Of a stretch of DNA of 64,000 nucleotides, positions 38,262-50,980 are shown one piece after another. The translations under genes and the position numbers were made by a program. A model generated the notes under the pieces. That model was not told the origin of the DNA. It ran no database searches and saw only the letters and a program-made list of their open reading frames with translations. How positions within the stretch are numbered: position 1 is the first letter of the stretch; the number at the start of each line of letters is the position of its first letter. The stretch is from Dillenia suffruticosa (lineage: Eukaryota; Streptophyta; Magnoliopsida; Dilleniales; Dilleniaceae). The stretch spans positions 12,617,001 to 12,681,000 of the forward strand of contig JAVTVX010000034.1 of the NCBI GenBank assembly GCA_033439265.1, in the 5' to 3' direction.

Positions 38262-39005
38262 ATAATCAATGCAAAGTCTCAAGGTACTATCCTTCTTTTT
38301 AACAAACAAAACAGGTGTTCCCCATAGTGAAGAACATGGTCTAATAAATCCCTTATCGAGTAATTCTTGCAACTGCACTTTTGGATTCTTTAACTATGCG
38401 GGAGCCATCTTAAAAGGAGGGATAAAGATTGGTGCAGTTCCCGAGAGTAAATTAATGACAAAATCAAATTCTCAATTTGGGGGCAACCTTAGCAATTCCT
38501 CGGAAAACACATCCAAAAATTCGTTCACTATCGAAATATCTTATAAGTTTGGACCCTCTTTTGTCATATCAATCACATGAGCTAAATAAGCCTGACATCC
38601 TTTCTTAATCACCTGTCGGGCTTCCAAAGTTAAGATTACACAAGTCGGTAATACTCGACGTTCCCCAATGAACACCTCACTTGGGGTATCAGACCTTCTA
38701 AAATCAACTCTTTTTTAAAACACTCCACCATAACTCTGTGCCAGGATAATCAATCCATTCTCAATATTACATCAATTCATGCATCTCAACAGGAATCAAG
38801 TCTACTCCCAATGCTATATCTCTAACTTTAACTTCATAACCCTTATACATTGAGTTTTTCACTAACTGTTCACCCAAAGGAGTTTGTACAAGCAATTCAT
38901 TCTTAAGAAGAAACAATTCTCTATTGGCATGCCATGAAAATGCAACACTAACAAAGGATCTATCAACACTAGTATCGATCATGTGTATGAATTTTTATCG
39001 AAAAA
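38262..39005 (-). pseudogene. Gypsy-2 protease and RT start remnant
   Basis: Protease-like MIDTSVDRSFVSVAF (38982 down) matches the VLIDSGSTHSFVS region of Gypsy elements with changed active-site neighbours. It is followed by TPLGEQLVKNSMYKGYEVKV. Further down, the RT leader ([61 protein letters not shown]) is cut at the Copia-1 border. Stops and frameshifts are present. Confidence 0.8.
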
Positions 39006-39479
39006 AGTCATCATACCTATTCACAAGAAATTTCTCCAAGATTAGATTTTCAATCATAATATGGTTAGACTAATATTCATCGATCTCTAATCCTATATGT
39101 TTTTCCTTTGAACACTCTGAAATTATTTTCACAAATTGTTTCCAACACTATAACTCTTCACTCTTTCCAAGACACTTTGGCACTGGTTACTTCCCCTATC
39201 TAACGTTGTAAACTCTGTATTTACACAACTAGACTTTGTTTCCTATTTAGACCTAACATAATATAATAATTTATCAATTTCCTTTCATGCAATTTCAGAG
39301 GTCCAAAATATATAAATAGCATCATGCAACATATTTGGTGTCATTGCTAAAAAAATTTAAGTCCTAAACATATATCAATCATCCATATGCAAAATCACCC
39401 TATTTCACAATGTCCCAAGATTTTATGCATACTTTTTAACAATGTTAACTATGAAAAGTTAAATTTTAAACCCATTACC

Positions 39480-40765
39480 TGTGATAACATAAGGGTTAGT
39501 TTGAGTATCCTCCTTAGTTATTATATATATCCGAGTTTGTGCACGTCTTTGAGGACGAAAAAGATTCTGGGTCACTGTATTGCTCCCTATCCCGGTCTTG
39601 GGAGCAGTAGTAGAAGATGAAGCAGAAACATTCTCATGATTTCCCTTAGAAGTACCAGACCTAGCTTGCAAAGTTTGGCCCCCTTGTTCTTCACCTACTA
39701 GCTCAGGGCAATTCCTTTTAAAATGATCGATTTTTCCACAATGAAAATGTCTTTGAGGCTCAGGACAAGCCTCAATATGTACTTTCTTATAATTCTAATA
39801 TTGGTCATGATTAACCCGGAAAGATCTTGTACCAGAAGTGGCACTGGCAAGGAAGGCACCCGCTTTTGAGTAGGATTGGCTCATTGGTGAATCAATTGAG
39901 TCAGCAACTGAGGCATTACCTTGAAAAGTCATACTACGACTCCTTTTGGATGATTGGCCGGGATTATTTCCAAATTTTCTTTTCTTTCCAATGTTTTCTC
40001 AGATTTGACCCATTTCTTGAACTATTTTTTTAGCCTTCAAAGCCATCTATAGCTCATCTTTGAAGTTATGGGCATCGGTGATTGTCATTTTCTCTCGGAT
40101 GTTGAGATTCAACTCCTCCTCAAACTTAGAACAAAGATACTCCTTTGTGGCCACCATTTCTCACACTTAGATTGAAAGTTTCCTTAACTCCATTTCATAT
40201 TTAATCATAGAATTATTCTCTTGCTGGAGGTAGAAAAACTCTTCCATCTTTTATCTCTGTAGAAATGAATGTAATATTTTTCATTAAACTCTCTCAGGAA
40301 TTCGCTCCAAGTAATGGGAATAGAGGAATACTTTTTTAGGTTTTACCAACAAATCCGTGCTCCTTTATTGAGCAATCTAACACTTTCGGCTTATCTTCAT
40401 CATCCAAACCTATATCCAGTAAATGTTTCACAGTCCAACTGCCAAGCTTCCTTGATTAGTTTGGATAAGGTAGCGGTGGGATGAGTAGAGAATGCGACAA
40501 CCGACATAGAGGGTGTAGTTGTCGCTAGAGGTATAGAAGTGTTTGTAGGGTTTGGTGGTGGTGGAGGTGGTGTTTGAGTTTCAAATTGATTTTGTCGGTG
40601 GAACCTAGATCCATATTTATTCTATCACTCCATACATTCTTGGAAGGTTGCCATGGGAGGAGGAGGAATCTCCGATGGTTCAGATGGCAACGAAGCACTA
40701 GGGTGGACATTGGTATCGAAGCACGAGAAGAAAAGGTAACTCCATGCTCGGAAAGGATGGAAGTA
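39480..40765 (-). pseudogene. Gypsy-2 gag remnant
   Basis: A degenerate gag with a zinc knuckle near 39700-39780 (RHFHCGKIDHFKRNCPE, where the first Cys is replaced by His). Upstream, around 40000-40500, is a gag domain that reads only with frame changes. The region of 40525-40812 is the Pro/His-rich N-terminus read out of frame. It mirrors the Gypsy-1 gag (29440-30600) in order. Confidence 0.7.
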
Positions 40766-40766
40766 A

Positions 40767-42276
40767 TGGTGGGTGCTAATCCAACAAAAATAAATTTTCT
40801 TACTTCAAACAATATGAGTATAAAGTGAGTAGGGTCTTTTTCTCAAGAAATGATATATTTATTTCTTTTAAAAATTAAAAATAAAATAAAAAATATGGGG
40901 GTTGAAATTTAGCTAAACTAATAAATTAATCTCACAAAGGAAATAATTGAGTTTGGTAAATAACTAAATAACTTGAAATTAAAAGAATAAAATTCAATGA
41001 GAAATCAATTTCTAGCCAAAGAAATTTTATATATCTTGATCTTATGTGATTGATTATCGACATATCTAAAGATTTTAATAATCATAACTAAATTAGTTAT
41101 AGTCATTCAACAAGTGTCGAATAATCAATCTCTTCTTATTTTATCAATAATTAAGAGAATGTCATTAATTATTTCCCTAATCAAAATACAACTCTAAAAA
41201 ATCTCTTAGAATTTAAAGTTTCAATAAGATTAAAATTTAGTAAGATCAAATTCTAATTAACAAATACACAATATGTTTATTTAAATTAGATTATTCAATT
41301 CCATGACATAGATTAGTCTATTGATAAAACGATATATTTATATCATTCATCATTATATTAAAACAAATAAACAATTACGGATTTACCATTTTAATTGGTA
41401 GTAAATTATTATAGAACTATTAAATATTATTCACTATTCAATAAAATCTAGAAAATCATAATTAATAAAGCATATGAATTAAAAAATATCTATGAAATGT
41501 TGATTTAATATACTCAATTGGATTTCACAATCATGAAAAATCAAAAATTTAATAACCCTTTAATTAGAAAATTAATTTAGAAAAAAAAATGGAAGAAAGA
41601 GAACTCATAAAATAAATAAAATATTGCTGGAATTAATATGCTGGAAAAAGATCTACAGGGACATGACCCTCTCTGCTTAGAACAAGAGTATGTCGGGAAA
41701 ACCAAGAAGGAATAAATATATCTTTTTGTGATTGCTGGTTACCTCCTCTATATGATGAGCTACCTATTTTCTAAAAAGGTAAAACCTTCTAAACCCTAAG
41801 GCAGTTGCTAAAATAAATGAAAGGAAGTTCTTCTTACCTAAATATCCTACTTGACTTGTCAAAGACATGAACTAGCCAAAATAGAAGATTATAAAATTGA
41901 AGTTTCCAAAAATTTCTATCCCTAGATATTAAGAATAAAATAAAATTTTCAAAGTCTTCAATGTTTCCAATTTAAACTCCATCCTTTTTTGAATTTTCGT
42001 GCAACTAAAAAAAAGTAACATGTAGATTTGGTCTTCAAGAAAATCTTGCAATATCTTTTAAAATCTAAGTGCCCATGTGTGAAAGAGCATTGCTGTTCAT
42101 TTTTCTATTTCTTGCATAAATACTCTAAATTGGTTCCTTTTTCTTCACTTTCCTTCATAGGTTTCCTCCATCAATTCTAATATATCAAATACCATAAATT
42201 ATAAATATTAGTATAATATTGATTCAAAAATAGAGCAAAATCAATAGTAAATATTATACTAATTTATGCCCTATCA
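40767..42276. mobile_element. Solo LTR B (1510 bp) with perfect 5-bp target duplication
   Basis: Starts TGGTGGGTGCTAATCC and ends TATGCCCTATCA. AGTAA stands at 40762-40766 and again at 42277-42281. It shares order and phrases with solo LTR A along the whole length (start, GATTGATTAT near 340 bp, and the end block CATCAAT..TATCAAAT..ATAAATATTAGT). No coding capacity. It lies between gag and primer site of Gypsy-2. Confidence 0.88.
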
Positions 42277-42508
42277 AGTAACTCCCCTCGTGCGTCTCCT
42301 AGGCGCCATCAACTACAAAAGAAGATAAGATATAGTTCACGAAACAAGTTAATCTATGCATGTCTAACTGACCCTACATGAAACTTACCTATCCTAGGAT
42401 CCATGGGAGGCACAAAAATACTTTAATAAAATGTTAAGAACCTAGGGCTTTGATAACAATCCAATGGATACCAACCCAAGCTCACCAATACAATTGTCAC
42501 CAACCTAA

Positions 42509-42520
42509 ACTCTGATACCA
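42509..42520 (-). other. Gypsy-2 primer binding site (initiator tRNA-Met type)
   Basis: The minus strand reads TGGTATCAGAGT eight bases inside the LTR start at 42529, the same primer class as Gypsy-1 and Copia-1. Confidence 0.85.
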
Positions 42521-44579
42521 ATTCAATTGTCATGCCTTGGTCAGACCAGGGTATGTGACAACTGCCATATTGTCTCGAACTACATGTGACCTCGAACACA
42601 CACTCCGAGACTCCACAAGGCTAATCCCTTAACAACACAATCTCAATTCCCAACCAATTCTCTATAATCATAAATCAATCTCCATAAGACCTCTTTCAAT
42701 ATGAAATATTAAATAAATAAAGTCCCAATAACTTTAATATAAAAAAACCAATCAAAATAAGATTGTATATATACAAAGCATTAGAGTTTCTATAAGTAAT
42801 CTATAATACGACAAATCTCAACTCCCCTTTAACTCGTTAACCTCCATGGATCCATCTAAGAACTACATACACACCAAAACCAGACCAACTCACATGATGT
42901 CAATAATTTCGATAGAATTAGATTGTCACAAGGCTCAAAAGAAGGTCCTTAACTGGATTAACTAGCTACAAGTTTGAAAATATGAGAGAACATATAGGAG
43001 TGAATACGATTGTACTCAGTGAGTAGAAAATCTATGTATATGCCAATGAGTGAGAGTGTGATTTTGTTCTAAATCCATTAATAATCAAACTTATTTTATC
43101 ATTTGAAAGAAATCACAATTTAAAACCATAGCATTTAAAAATATTCTTCTTTGCATCAAAATAAGTATTCAAAATAAGTACCAAAATCGATATTCAAAAT
43201 GGGTTGCAATTTATTTAAAATCTTGGAACTTCCAAAAATATATATCCTAATCCAAGACCTTGGCCGAAGTTAGGGATTAGATCCACCAAGAGTTTTTATT
43301 CATTTGTCTATCTGAAACATGTCACGTCCTTGGTGTTAGCTTAGATATCACCATTAGTAACTCATGACTGCCCAATTGAAACCTTGGATAGGTAAACCTC
43401 CACATCAACTACCCCAATCCAATATCCGGCTCCACTCATACCACTCTGTCTCTAGTCGGTCATGATTGAACAATAAACCATAGCAGTTGCATATACAATC
43501 GGTCACCATAAAACATTCTTTTCATTCGCAATTAAATTTCAAAACCATTTCACAATCCACGTTTATCTTTGTCTCAATGAATATCAATCAACCATGCGAT
43601 GTAAATCATGTGGCATTAATATGCCAAATTCACATTTTTAGCATCATCATTTAAAGAAAACATACCACACTCAAACTAAATTATAAATCCATTTTACAAA
43701 ATAAGATTTTAAAACATATAAAATCATTTCTCATTAAACAAGATACAATTGCCTCACTCACAGTTTAGGGAGGGTGTGCATTCTCATTAGTCTAGATCTT
43801 CAACTCTATCCTTAGTTGAAGGACTTTCGCTTAAATGTTATATGGATTACAATATAGAAGTAAGATTAAACATTTATTCAATACAAACATGAAGCTAAAT
43901 ACATGATGTACAAATAAAAAATATGTCTCTATTCCTATGGCATCCATTAAACCCTACTTAAGACTCATTCTCATTCCAATTTCATTAATTTTACCCAAAA
44001 TGACACATTCTCAGCCCTTCTATGTCTTACAAAAATAATCATATCTTGCATTAACATCCCCGCGTTGTGAAAATTCTAATTTTTACTTAAAAATTAGACA
44101 TGAAGCAACAACTTTTATGTTTGTAACCCAAACCCATTCTAATCACACAAAAATATTTAAGTCCATAATATGATCACCCTAAGTGTATAACTCCAATTTG
44201 TGCAGTTACAGGACAACGCCAATAACTTTCACTATAGATATCCAATTCACATGATTCAAATCTCAAATTAAAAATAAAACTTAAATCTATGACTTTTATA
44301 TTCAGAACTTAGTCTAATTCAGTTTAGAAGGTATCTCAAAGTTGAAGTAAACTACTAAGTCAAAATAGGACAGGAATAGAGTATTCTTTCGCAGAATGCA
44401 TCTTTTTGAAAAATTATTAAAAATCCAATTTTTATTAAAATCCTTCAAATCATAAGTCATTTTCATGGTATGGAAGTCTAGTCTTACAAGAAGAAAACGT
44501 CACTTAATTCACCTATACATAGAAGAAGTTATAATTAAAAAATCACAACAAATACCACTACTAGAAAGCATGGCATCAG

Positions 44580-44960
44580 CGATGGACCCGCTAATTTTTT
44601 CGAGGGATTTATATTCTGACGCTAAATACACCAACGGACATTATCGACAAAATATTTCCGTTGGTAAAATCCGTCGGTATGCCGTCGGTAATGGATTCAT
44701 ATCAGCCACGGATTGCTGAAGGGTTAGCGACAGAAATTTTGCGACAGATTATAAATCCGTTGCAAATCTGACGGAGATTGCATATCATAACTAATGGATT
44801 TCCAACGGTTTCGTACATCCGTCGGTAATTCCCTTGGAAATCCGTCGGTGAATATTACTCAGAATAAAGAAATTCAGCGACAGATTATCGACGGGTTTTA
44901 TTTGACAGTGACTAGATTCGATGGCAATCCATCGCTGAATATGTTACTATTTGACAGAAT
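44580..44960. repeat. CACTA-1 left subterminal repeats
   Basis: Many copies of a CCGTYGGTA / CCGACGGA-like unit in both directions (for example 44665-44700, 44818-44850). Such arrays are the transposase (TNPA-type) binding sites in En/Spm elements. The open frames across it (44465-44719, 44794-44988) are artefacts of the repeat. Confidence 0.8.
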
Positions 44961-45276
44961 CAAATTTGTCATTGGACTCCTTAACTAATAAACCTGTTCA
45001 CCTGTAATATTCATTTCAAATAACCTATTTCAATTGATTTGTTGTACCACCAAATATACTAGGGATACTCCACTTCAACAGAGGAAAGAAATTACCACAT
45101 TTTGTACAACTTTATACATAAAATATAATAAATTCTAATAACTTAAATTCTCAGAACATAACGTAAATATAGTCAAATACATCAAGTATGACATAATACA
45201 TAAATTCTCATAACATGAAAGTACAATCGATACATAATCAAAGACATTGAAGATATGAAAAAAAAACTCATCAATA

Positions 45277-46536
45277 TCACAGACATGGGGGATTAGAGTC
45301 AGGTGGCTGAGTGTTATCAAGGTCAGGTGGTGTAGGCGATATACCTACTTGTCCAAGTATTTGACGAATTTCTGCATGCAATTCCTCTCTCACTTGCGAC
45401 ATCATTTGATTTATCATGTTTGCCATCATTTTGTCAACTTCCTCTTTAGTGTACATCTGAGTTGAAGTAAGAGATGGAGATGAAGTGGCACCAGAGGAAT
45501 TTCTGCTCGGTCTGTCATCAACTCCCTCTCCAAAACCATATAGACGTCCCTTCACTGGACCCCGAGTAACCTCACACCATGATGTCGCATCATATCCTGG
45601 CTGAGTAGCACTATCTGAGCCATATTTCTTATCAAGCAAATGTTTGTTCTTGTCCTGTAACAACCATATGTAATTACGTTCCTCAATTTAAATGTGGATG
45701 TTTGAAATGTTATATAAAGGAAAAAGCAAAAAACGTTTTTGTCTTATACTAATTGCTTCTGATTTCTTGTCAACAAAGTCGCCTTTCCTTTATCCCGCCT
45801 ATGAGTGCGATTGAAGAGTTCAAGATACGAAACTGAGTGGCTGCTATCTTCTGCCTGTCATAAATGAAAAAACAAATTAGTCATTATTAACTATACTTTT
45901 GAGAAAAGTAGGTTTGAACAAAATTTGTAAAATTTTTTAAAAAATTTTACTAACCATCCTTTTCATGTGTGTCGCAAAGGGGATCAAACCGGATGTGTGC
46001 TTCGTAATTTCTCCATCCTTTTTCATATTCCGATTTTGCTTCGCAGTATTTGATTTCTGTAGCCATTTTAATGTACTCCAATATTTATCAATTAATTCGT
46101 TCCATACAACAACTGTTAAAAATTGCGGAGGATGGCCTTTCGTTTCTAACAAGTTTGTCGTACCAACAGTTTGCATGGCATGCTTTCTTGTTGTGCCAAG
46201 CATATCCGCATATCTCCTTGTGCATGAAGCTTTCCATGCACGGTAGATCAATGCTGAATTCTCATCACTCAAAGTAAATTTTTGCTGCACATAGTGAAGA
46301 GAGAATATGCATGTGAAATATATGACAAACAATAGGACATACATGTTATACTTGCAGAAAGAACTACAAAGAATGATGAAGAAAGATAATTTGATATTAT
46401 GGCATGTTGGACCTGCAAATTGAGTAATCAATGTAGGATTAACTTGGTAGACCTTACAATAGAAAGGCAGATGTCGCAATTTTTTGAATTTCTTTGTGAT
46501 TTGGTGGCTTAACTCTGAATGGTATGAAGTGCTCAA
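45277..46536 (-). pseudogene. CACTA-1 Transposase_24 (Ptta/En/Spm)-like gene remnant
   Basis: Minus strand. An exon region around 46290-45937 reads KFTLSDENSALIYRAWKASC and VVVWNELIDKYWSTLKWLQKS, NTAKQNRNMKKDG, HTSGLIPFATHMKRM, the pattern of the plant Transposase_24 family. A shorter linking exon lies near 45860-45760. The last part (45663-45277) reads NKHLLDKKYGSDSATQPGYD, VTRGPVKGRLYGFGEGVDD and a heptad-like EEVDKMMANMINQMMSQVREE coiled coil. Introns are implied by the frame changes; whether any stop is real is hard to tell. Confidence 0.75.
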
Positions 46537-46539
46537 TCG

Positions 46540-47400
46540 CAGGATACAATGGCCAGGAGACCTGAAAATCCTGAAGAGGAACTATGGTGGATGTCTCAAG
46601 AAGTTCGTGGTTATGTTGAAGCTATTTTGAACAGTCTTGCTGCCAATGTCGCTAGAGTTCTTTATATTTTCGAATTTGTGTCATGGTTCCTATTGCCATT
46701 AGCCATGAAATGATTGATTGTTGAGCATTTTGATTTTTGTCACCTGTTCTTGGTGCTCCGGCTGTTGGGGAGAGCATTTTTTATTTTGATGTTAAAAATG
46801 GTATTTTTCTTTTGACCAAGTCTCTTCTAGCTTTCTAAACTTATAAGGTGCAACAAACTTTTTCTTCATCATGGTCACCTCTTTCCCTCTCTCTGCACCA
46901 ATAGAACTTCTCTCCCCAACTCTAGACATTGAATTTTGTAATGGCACCACATAGACGAGAGTTATTGTGTGCTTAATATATGAACTCCTAACTTTAGGGT
47001 GGGGGTTCAAGACATAGCATACATACGGGAAGTCCTCCCTATCTCTCACTTCGTATTGGGAGGCCTCAACCATTGGTATGAACAAAGGTAAGCAACTCCT
47101 TTGTTGTTTGGTGAAATTTAAAGGCGTGCCCCACTCTTAACCTTTTGATCTGGTCAGCAAAATCGACCATGACAAAGGTTTAGTAGTTCAATAAGTTAAC
47201 CTTACAAGTCATGCAGTGGTATCGTTTCAACTACAGATATTACCAGCTCTTTGATTTTCAAATTCAGAGTTTCGTAGGACTAAAACTGTGTCCTTTTGGT
47301 GGTTTTGTCCAGCTGTTTTGATTTGATCAGCTAAAATAGCGTTTAATTTAACTTAATTCTATGCAATAAGGACATGCATGCATAGATATTTATTATACGT
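46540..47400. other. CACTA-1 internal DNA of unknown origin
   Basis: This stretch replaces the expected rest of TNP2. The minus strand has an open frame (47085-46792; FIPMVEASQYEVRDREDFPY) that could be a decayed TNP2 C-terminus. The plus strand has a short frame (46536-46709; [20 protein letters not shown]) that I do not recognise. It may be captured host sequence, but there is no proof. Confidence 0.35.
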
Positions 47401-47410
47401 GTTAACCCCT

Positions 47411-48620
47411 TCAGCCCATAAGTTCTTCAATTAAAGGTCTCAAGAATACATCAATATGCTTATTCGGATTTCTTGGCCCCGGGATAATAAGGCTAAGATA
47501 AATAAACGACTGCTTCATACGCATTGAGGGCGGCAAATTGTATATAGTAATAAATACTGGCCAACAAAAGTAAGGAATGTTTGCCAAACTAAAAGGGTTA
47601 AATCTATCTGTGTATAACCCCAAACACACATTTCAACATTCTGAGGCGAATGATGGATGACTAAAATCAAATTGCTTCCAAACTTCACTATGGGCCGGGT
47701 GAGTAACAACATCATGATCAGTACGTTGATTTCTATAATGCCAGGTGATGTGCTCTAATGTAGCTCTTGACATGTAAAGCCTTTGAAGTCTTGGTGTTAG
47801 AGGTAAATATCGTAATACCTTGTTTGGTACGTTATTTCATTTTCAACGACCTACCGTTGTTCTTTTATATCGAGAATGACCACATACAATACACTTGGTC
47901 CTATCCCAATTTTCTTGATAATATAACATACAATCATTCTCACAAACATCAATCTTCTCATACCCAAGTCCAAGTTTTTTCAACATCTTTTTTGCTCTAT
48001 AGAAATTGGATGTCAAATTTGAATCTTCGAGTAACATACTTTGTATAATCGCATTCATGCGATCATAACATGTCTTACTCATGTTGAACTCTACCTTGCA
48101 ATTTAACAATTGTAATACAGTAGACAATGTTGTTTGTTGTTTGTACCCATTCCATAATGGTTCTGCAGCCTTTTTCAACAAATCATAAAACAATGCCGCC
48201 TCTGGATTCGGTTCCTCGTTATCGTCCAAATTCATATTATCATAATTACAATTCCAATCAAATAGATGACGTAAACCATCCACAACCATCGATCTATATA
48301 GAGCCTCAACAACCTCTCCTATGTCTAGATGATTGTCCTTCATTTGCTTCTAAATTTCTGACCTCTTCGTAACAGTCCCATATGATGTAACCATTTACAA
48401 ACCCTCTGGAAAACAAGTGCACTACGACATCATCTTGACTTAAAAACTTTCGATTTCGACACTTCTAACAAGGACTTCTAATATTCAATCCATCCATGAA
48501 GTTATGTTACAATATGCAAAATTCAAAAATTCATTACCACCCTCCACAAATTCATCTGTTAAGTATCCATTTGCTAATCGACTAAACATCCAACTATGAT
48601 CAATGGACCCCATTTGCAAG
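47411..48620 (-). pseudogene. CACTA-1 TNP2-type transposase remnant (N-terminal half)
   Basis: It starts at about 48620 with the transposase-associated domain (DHSWMFSRLANGYLTDEFVE, FLNFAYCNITSWMD), which has several stops. The central TNP2 region follows (48343-47843: EAALFYDLLKKAAEPLWNGY, CKVEFNMSKTCYDRMNAI, KLGLGYEKIDVCENDCMLYY, KCIVCGHSRYK). Next is the catalytic-fold start (47640-47411: MCLGLYTDRFNPFSLANIPY, CWPVFITIYNLPPSMRMK, LIIPGPRNPNKHIDVFLRPL), where the family motif TDGFNPF has Arg for Gly. The remaining third of TNP2 is missing. Confidence 0.9.
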
Positions 48621-49060
48621 TACAAACTGTATAACAAACAATACAATTTAAAAAAATAAGACAATTTTGTAATATTTTACAAGGGATGTAATTTTAATAT
48701 TAGAAAACTAAATAATAGTCACATGAGAGTATAACATGAGGGGTGTAATTATGAATGAACAATAATATACCCATTTTATGCATGGTCAACCTTTACACTC
48801 GGTTTTGTCGATTTTAATGGAATACCAAAGTTCACTTTGACCAAATTAACATTTGACATGGTGATTATTGCACTAAGGCATCTACAAAGGCAAAATGTCG
48901 ATAGGTTTTCTCCATATTTATTCAAAGCCCTGGGGGACTTGAAATGTCATCATCAAGTTTTGGAGTTTTTTTCAATTTATTTTTAAATCTTTGTCATGGT
49001 AAATATGATTGAACCAAAAGGTTCATTTAAACTCTCGAGAAAGATTATTACGGGAATATA

Positions 49061-49160
49061 CCAAAAGAAGGTATTGCGACCTTTTTCTTTCCTATTTGCC
49101 CATGTATATATATATATATGACCTTTTTCTTTCCTATTTGCCAAAAGAAGGTATTGCGAC
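49061..49160. repeat. A-B-(TA)n-B-A block of direct repeats in CACTA-1
   Basis: Unit A (CCAAAAGAAGGTATTGCGAC) occurs at 49061-49080 and 49141-49160. Unit B (CTTTTTCTTTCCTATTTGCC) occurs at 49081-49100 and 49123-49142. A TATATA tract lies between the B copies. All copies have the same orientation. Confidence 0.9.
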
Positions 49161-49397
49161 ATCACTGTAATTTATATTATTGGTCAATTCCCAAATTATA
49201 GATGCCCTGGCTTTTAGCATGGTTCAAGACTTCAATTTAAAAAAAAAGATAAAAAAGAAAAAAAATAAGCAAATTTTTAATTAATTTAATGAATTCAAAT
49301 TCTTATAAAGATTCTTATAAGGTTCGACTATGGAAAATAATAATAAGGAACTACTATCAACTATTGAGATTGACATATTAACCATCTTTACATGAAA

Positions 49398-49475
49398 ATG
49401 AAAAAAAAAAGAAAAGGAAAAAAAAGAAAAGAAAAGAAAAGAAAAGAAAAGAAAAGCAAAGAAAAGGAATGTTTA
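49398..49475. repeat. AAAAG simple repeat
   Basis: GAAAAGAAAAG-type purine run in the first part of CACTA-1, upstream of its genes in their direction of transcription. There is no coding. Confidence 0.85.
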
Positions 49476-50689
49476 AAACAAAAAATAACATAACAATATG
49501 TGAATGAGAAATTAGATGAAATAAGATAGGTTCATATTCTCTGAGAACACAATTTCTGGTTGAAAATCTACATATGGCTCTTGATAGGAACTTACATTGT
49601 TTAGGTCATTTTCTAGGAATCTGAGTTTGGAGAAGTGCTCATTGATTCTAGGAATCAAAATCTCTGTTCAACTGGTTCACAAGGAATAACATAAGAATTT
49701 TAACCTATTTCAGCTGTCCAGCTGTACTAGAGAATCATGAGAAACAACAATGATAAGTGTCGTGCAACCCTAGATTGACAAAAGAAAAGAAATAACACAC
49801 GTCTCGTGAACATTGACAAAAACTAGATGAAATAACCTAAAGGAAAATAAAGCCTACCTTTTTGTTATTATTTCCGTGAGATATATAGTTTTGTAAAAGG
49901 GAATCTTGAAAGCAATCCACACCAAATTTTATCACATTGAAAGAAATAAACATCAAGAGGGAAAAATCCAAGTGCAGATTTACAAGAAATAATTAATGTA
50001 ATTGTAGAAAAATTTATACAGAGAGAAACATTCAAGCGGTACACAACACTGATCGATCAATAATTATCAAGCATGGAAGACTTACAAACATTATGTTTAT
50101 CCTCATCAACAACCCTAAAAACCTCTGATACTAAAATTCCATTACACAAAAAGGAAAAAAAAATTTGAAGATCACAAGCATAAATTCAAAAGATGCAGAA
50201 AATTAATCCAAGAAAATCTGTACCAACTGAGAGAGAGAGAAATAGAGAATCAAGCACTCGTCCGCATCAATGATTACCAGAGAAAGAAGACGATTGTATA
50301 GAGAATAAGCTACAGAGGTGATGAGAGAGAAATTTCTGAAACCCTAATTAACAGAATCTGCTGTCCTTGATTTGAATCAATACGAAAGTGAAAATGTAGA
50401 AAGACAGAGTGAGAGAGAGAAAGGTTTGGAGATCAGTCAAACGGAGTCAGGTTTTTTGAGAACCTAGAACTTCTTGGCGTTGATTTCAAGTTAATAACCA
50501 GTTGAGGGAGAGAGAGAGAAATGTCCTTATCAACAATGATAAGGTTCGACTATGAAGCTGACGACGACGAATCTCTTCACCAAAGACAACGACACTCGTC
50601 CTTCACCAACACCAGTTGAGGGAGGGAGACAGAGACACGAATGAATGGGGAAGACTTGTCGCTTTAATTTGACCTAAATTCCTATTCCG

Positions 50690-50980
50690 ATGGATTTACG
50701 ATGGATATTATTCCGTTAGTGATTTCCATCGGTAAATTCACACTAATCATTTGGTAAACATTTTTCACAGGGAAAAAAAAGACATACGAGTAATTATTTC
50801 CATCAAATTTACCGACGGATATCTATCCGTTGGTAATATCATCTTACGACCGTCGCTAATCCGTCGTAAATTCTAAATTATCACGTTTTCCATGTTTTGA
50901 CGTTATTCGGTCTATAATCCGTTGGTATTACCGACGGATATATTCCAACGCTAAAAATCCGTTGGTGTTGGCGCTTTTTC
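50690..50980. repeat. CACTA-1 right subterminal repeats
   Basis: Repeated CCGACGGATAT / TCCGTTGGTA units (for example 50810-50835, 50928-50945, 50958-50967) mirror those at the left end and end in the TIR at 50988. Confidence 0.8.
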
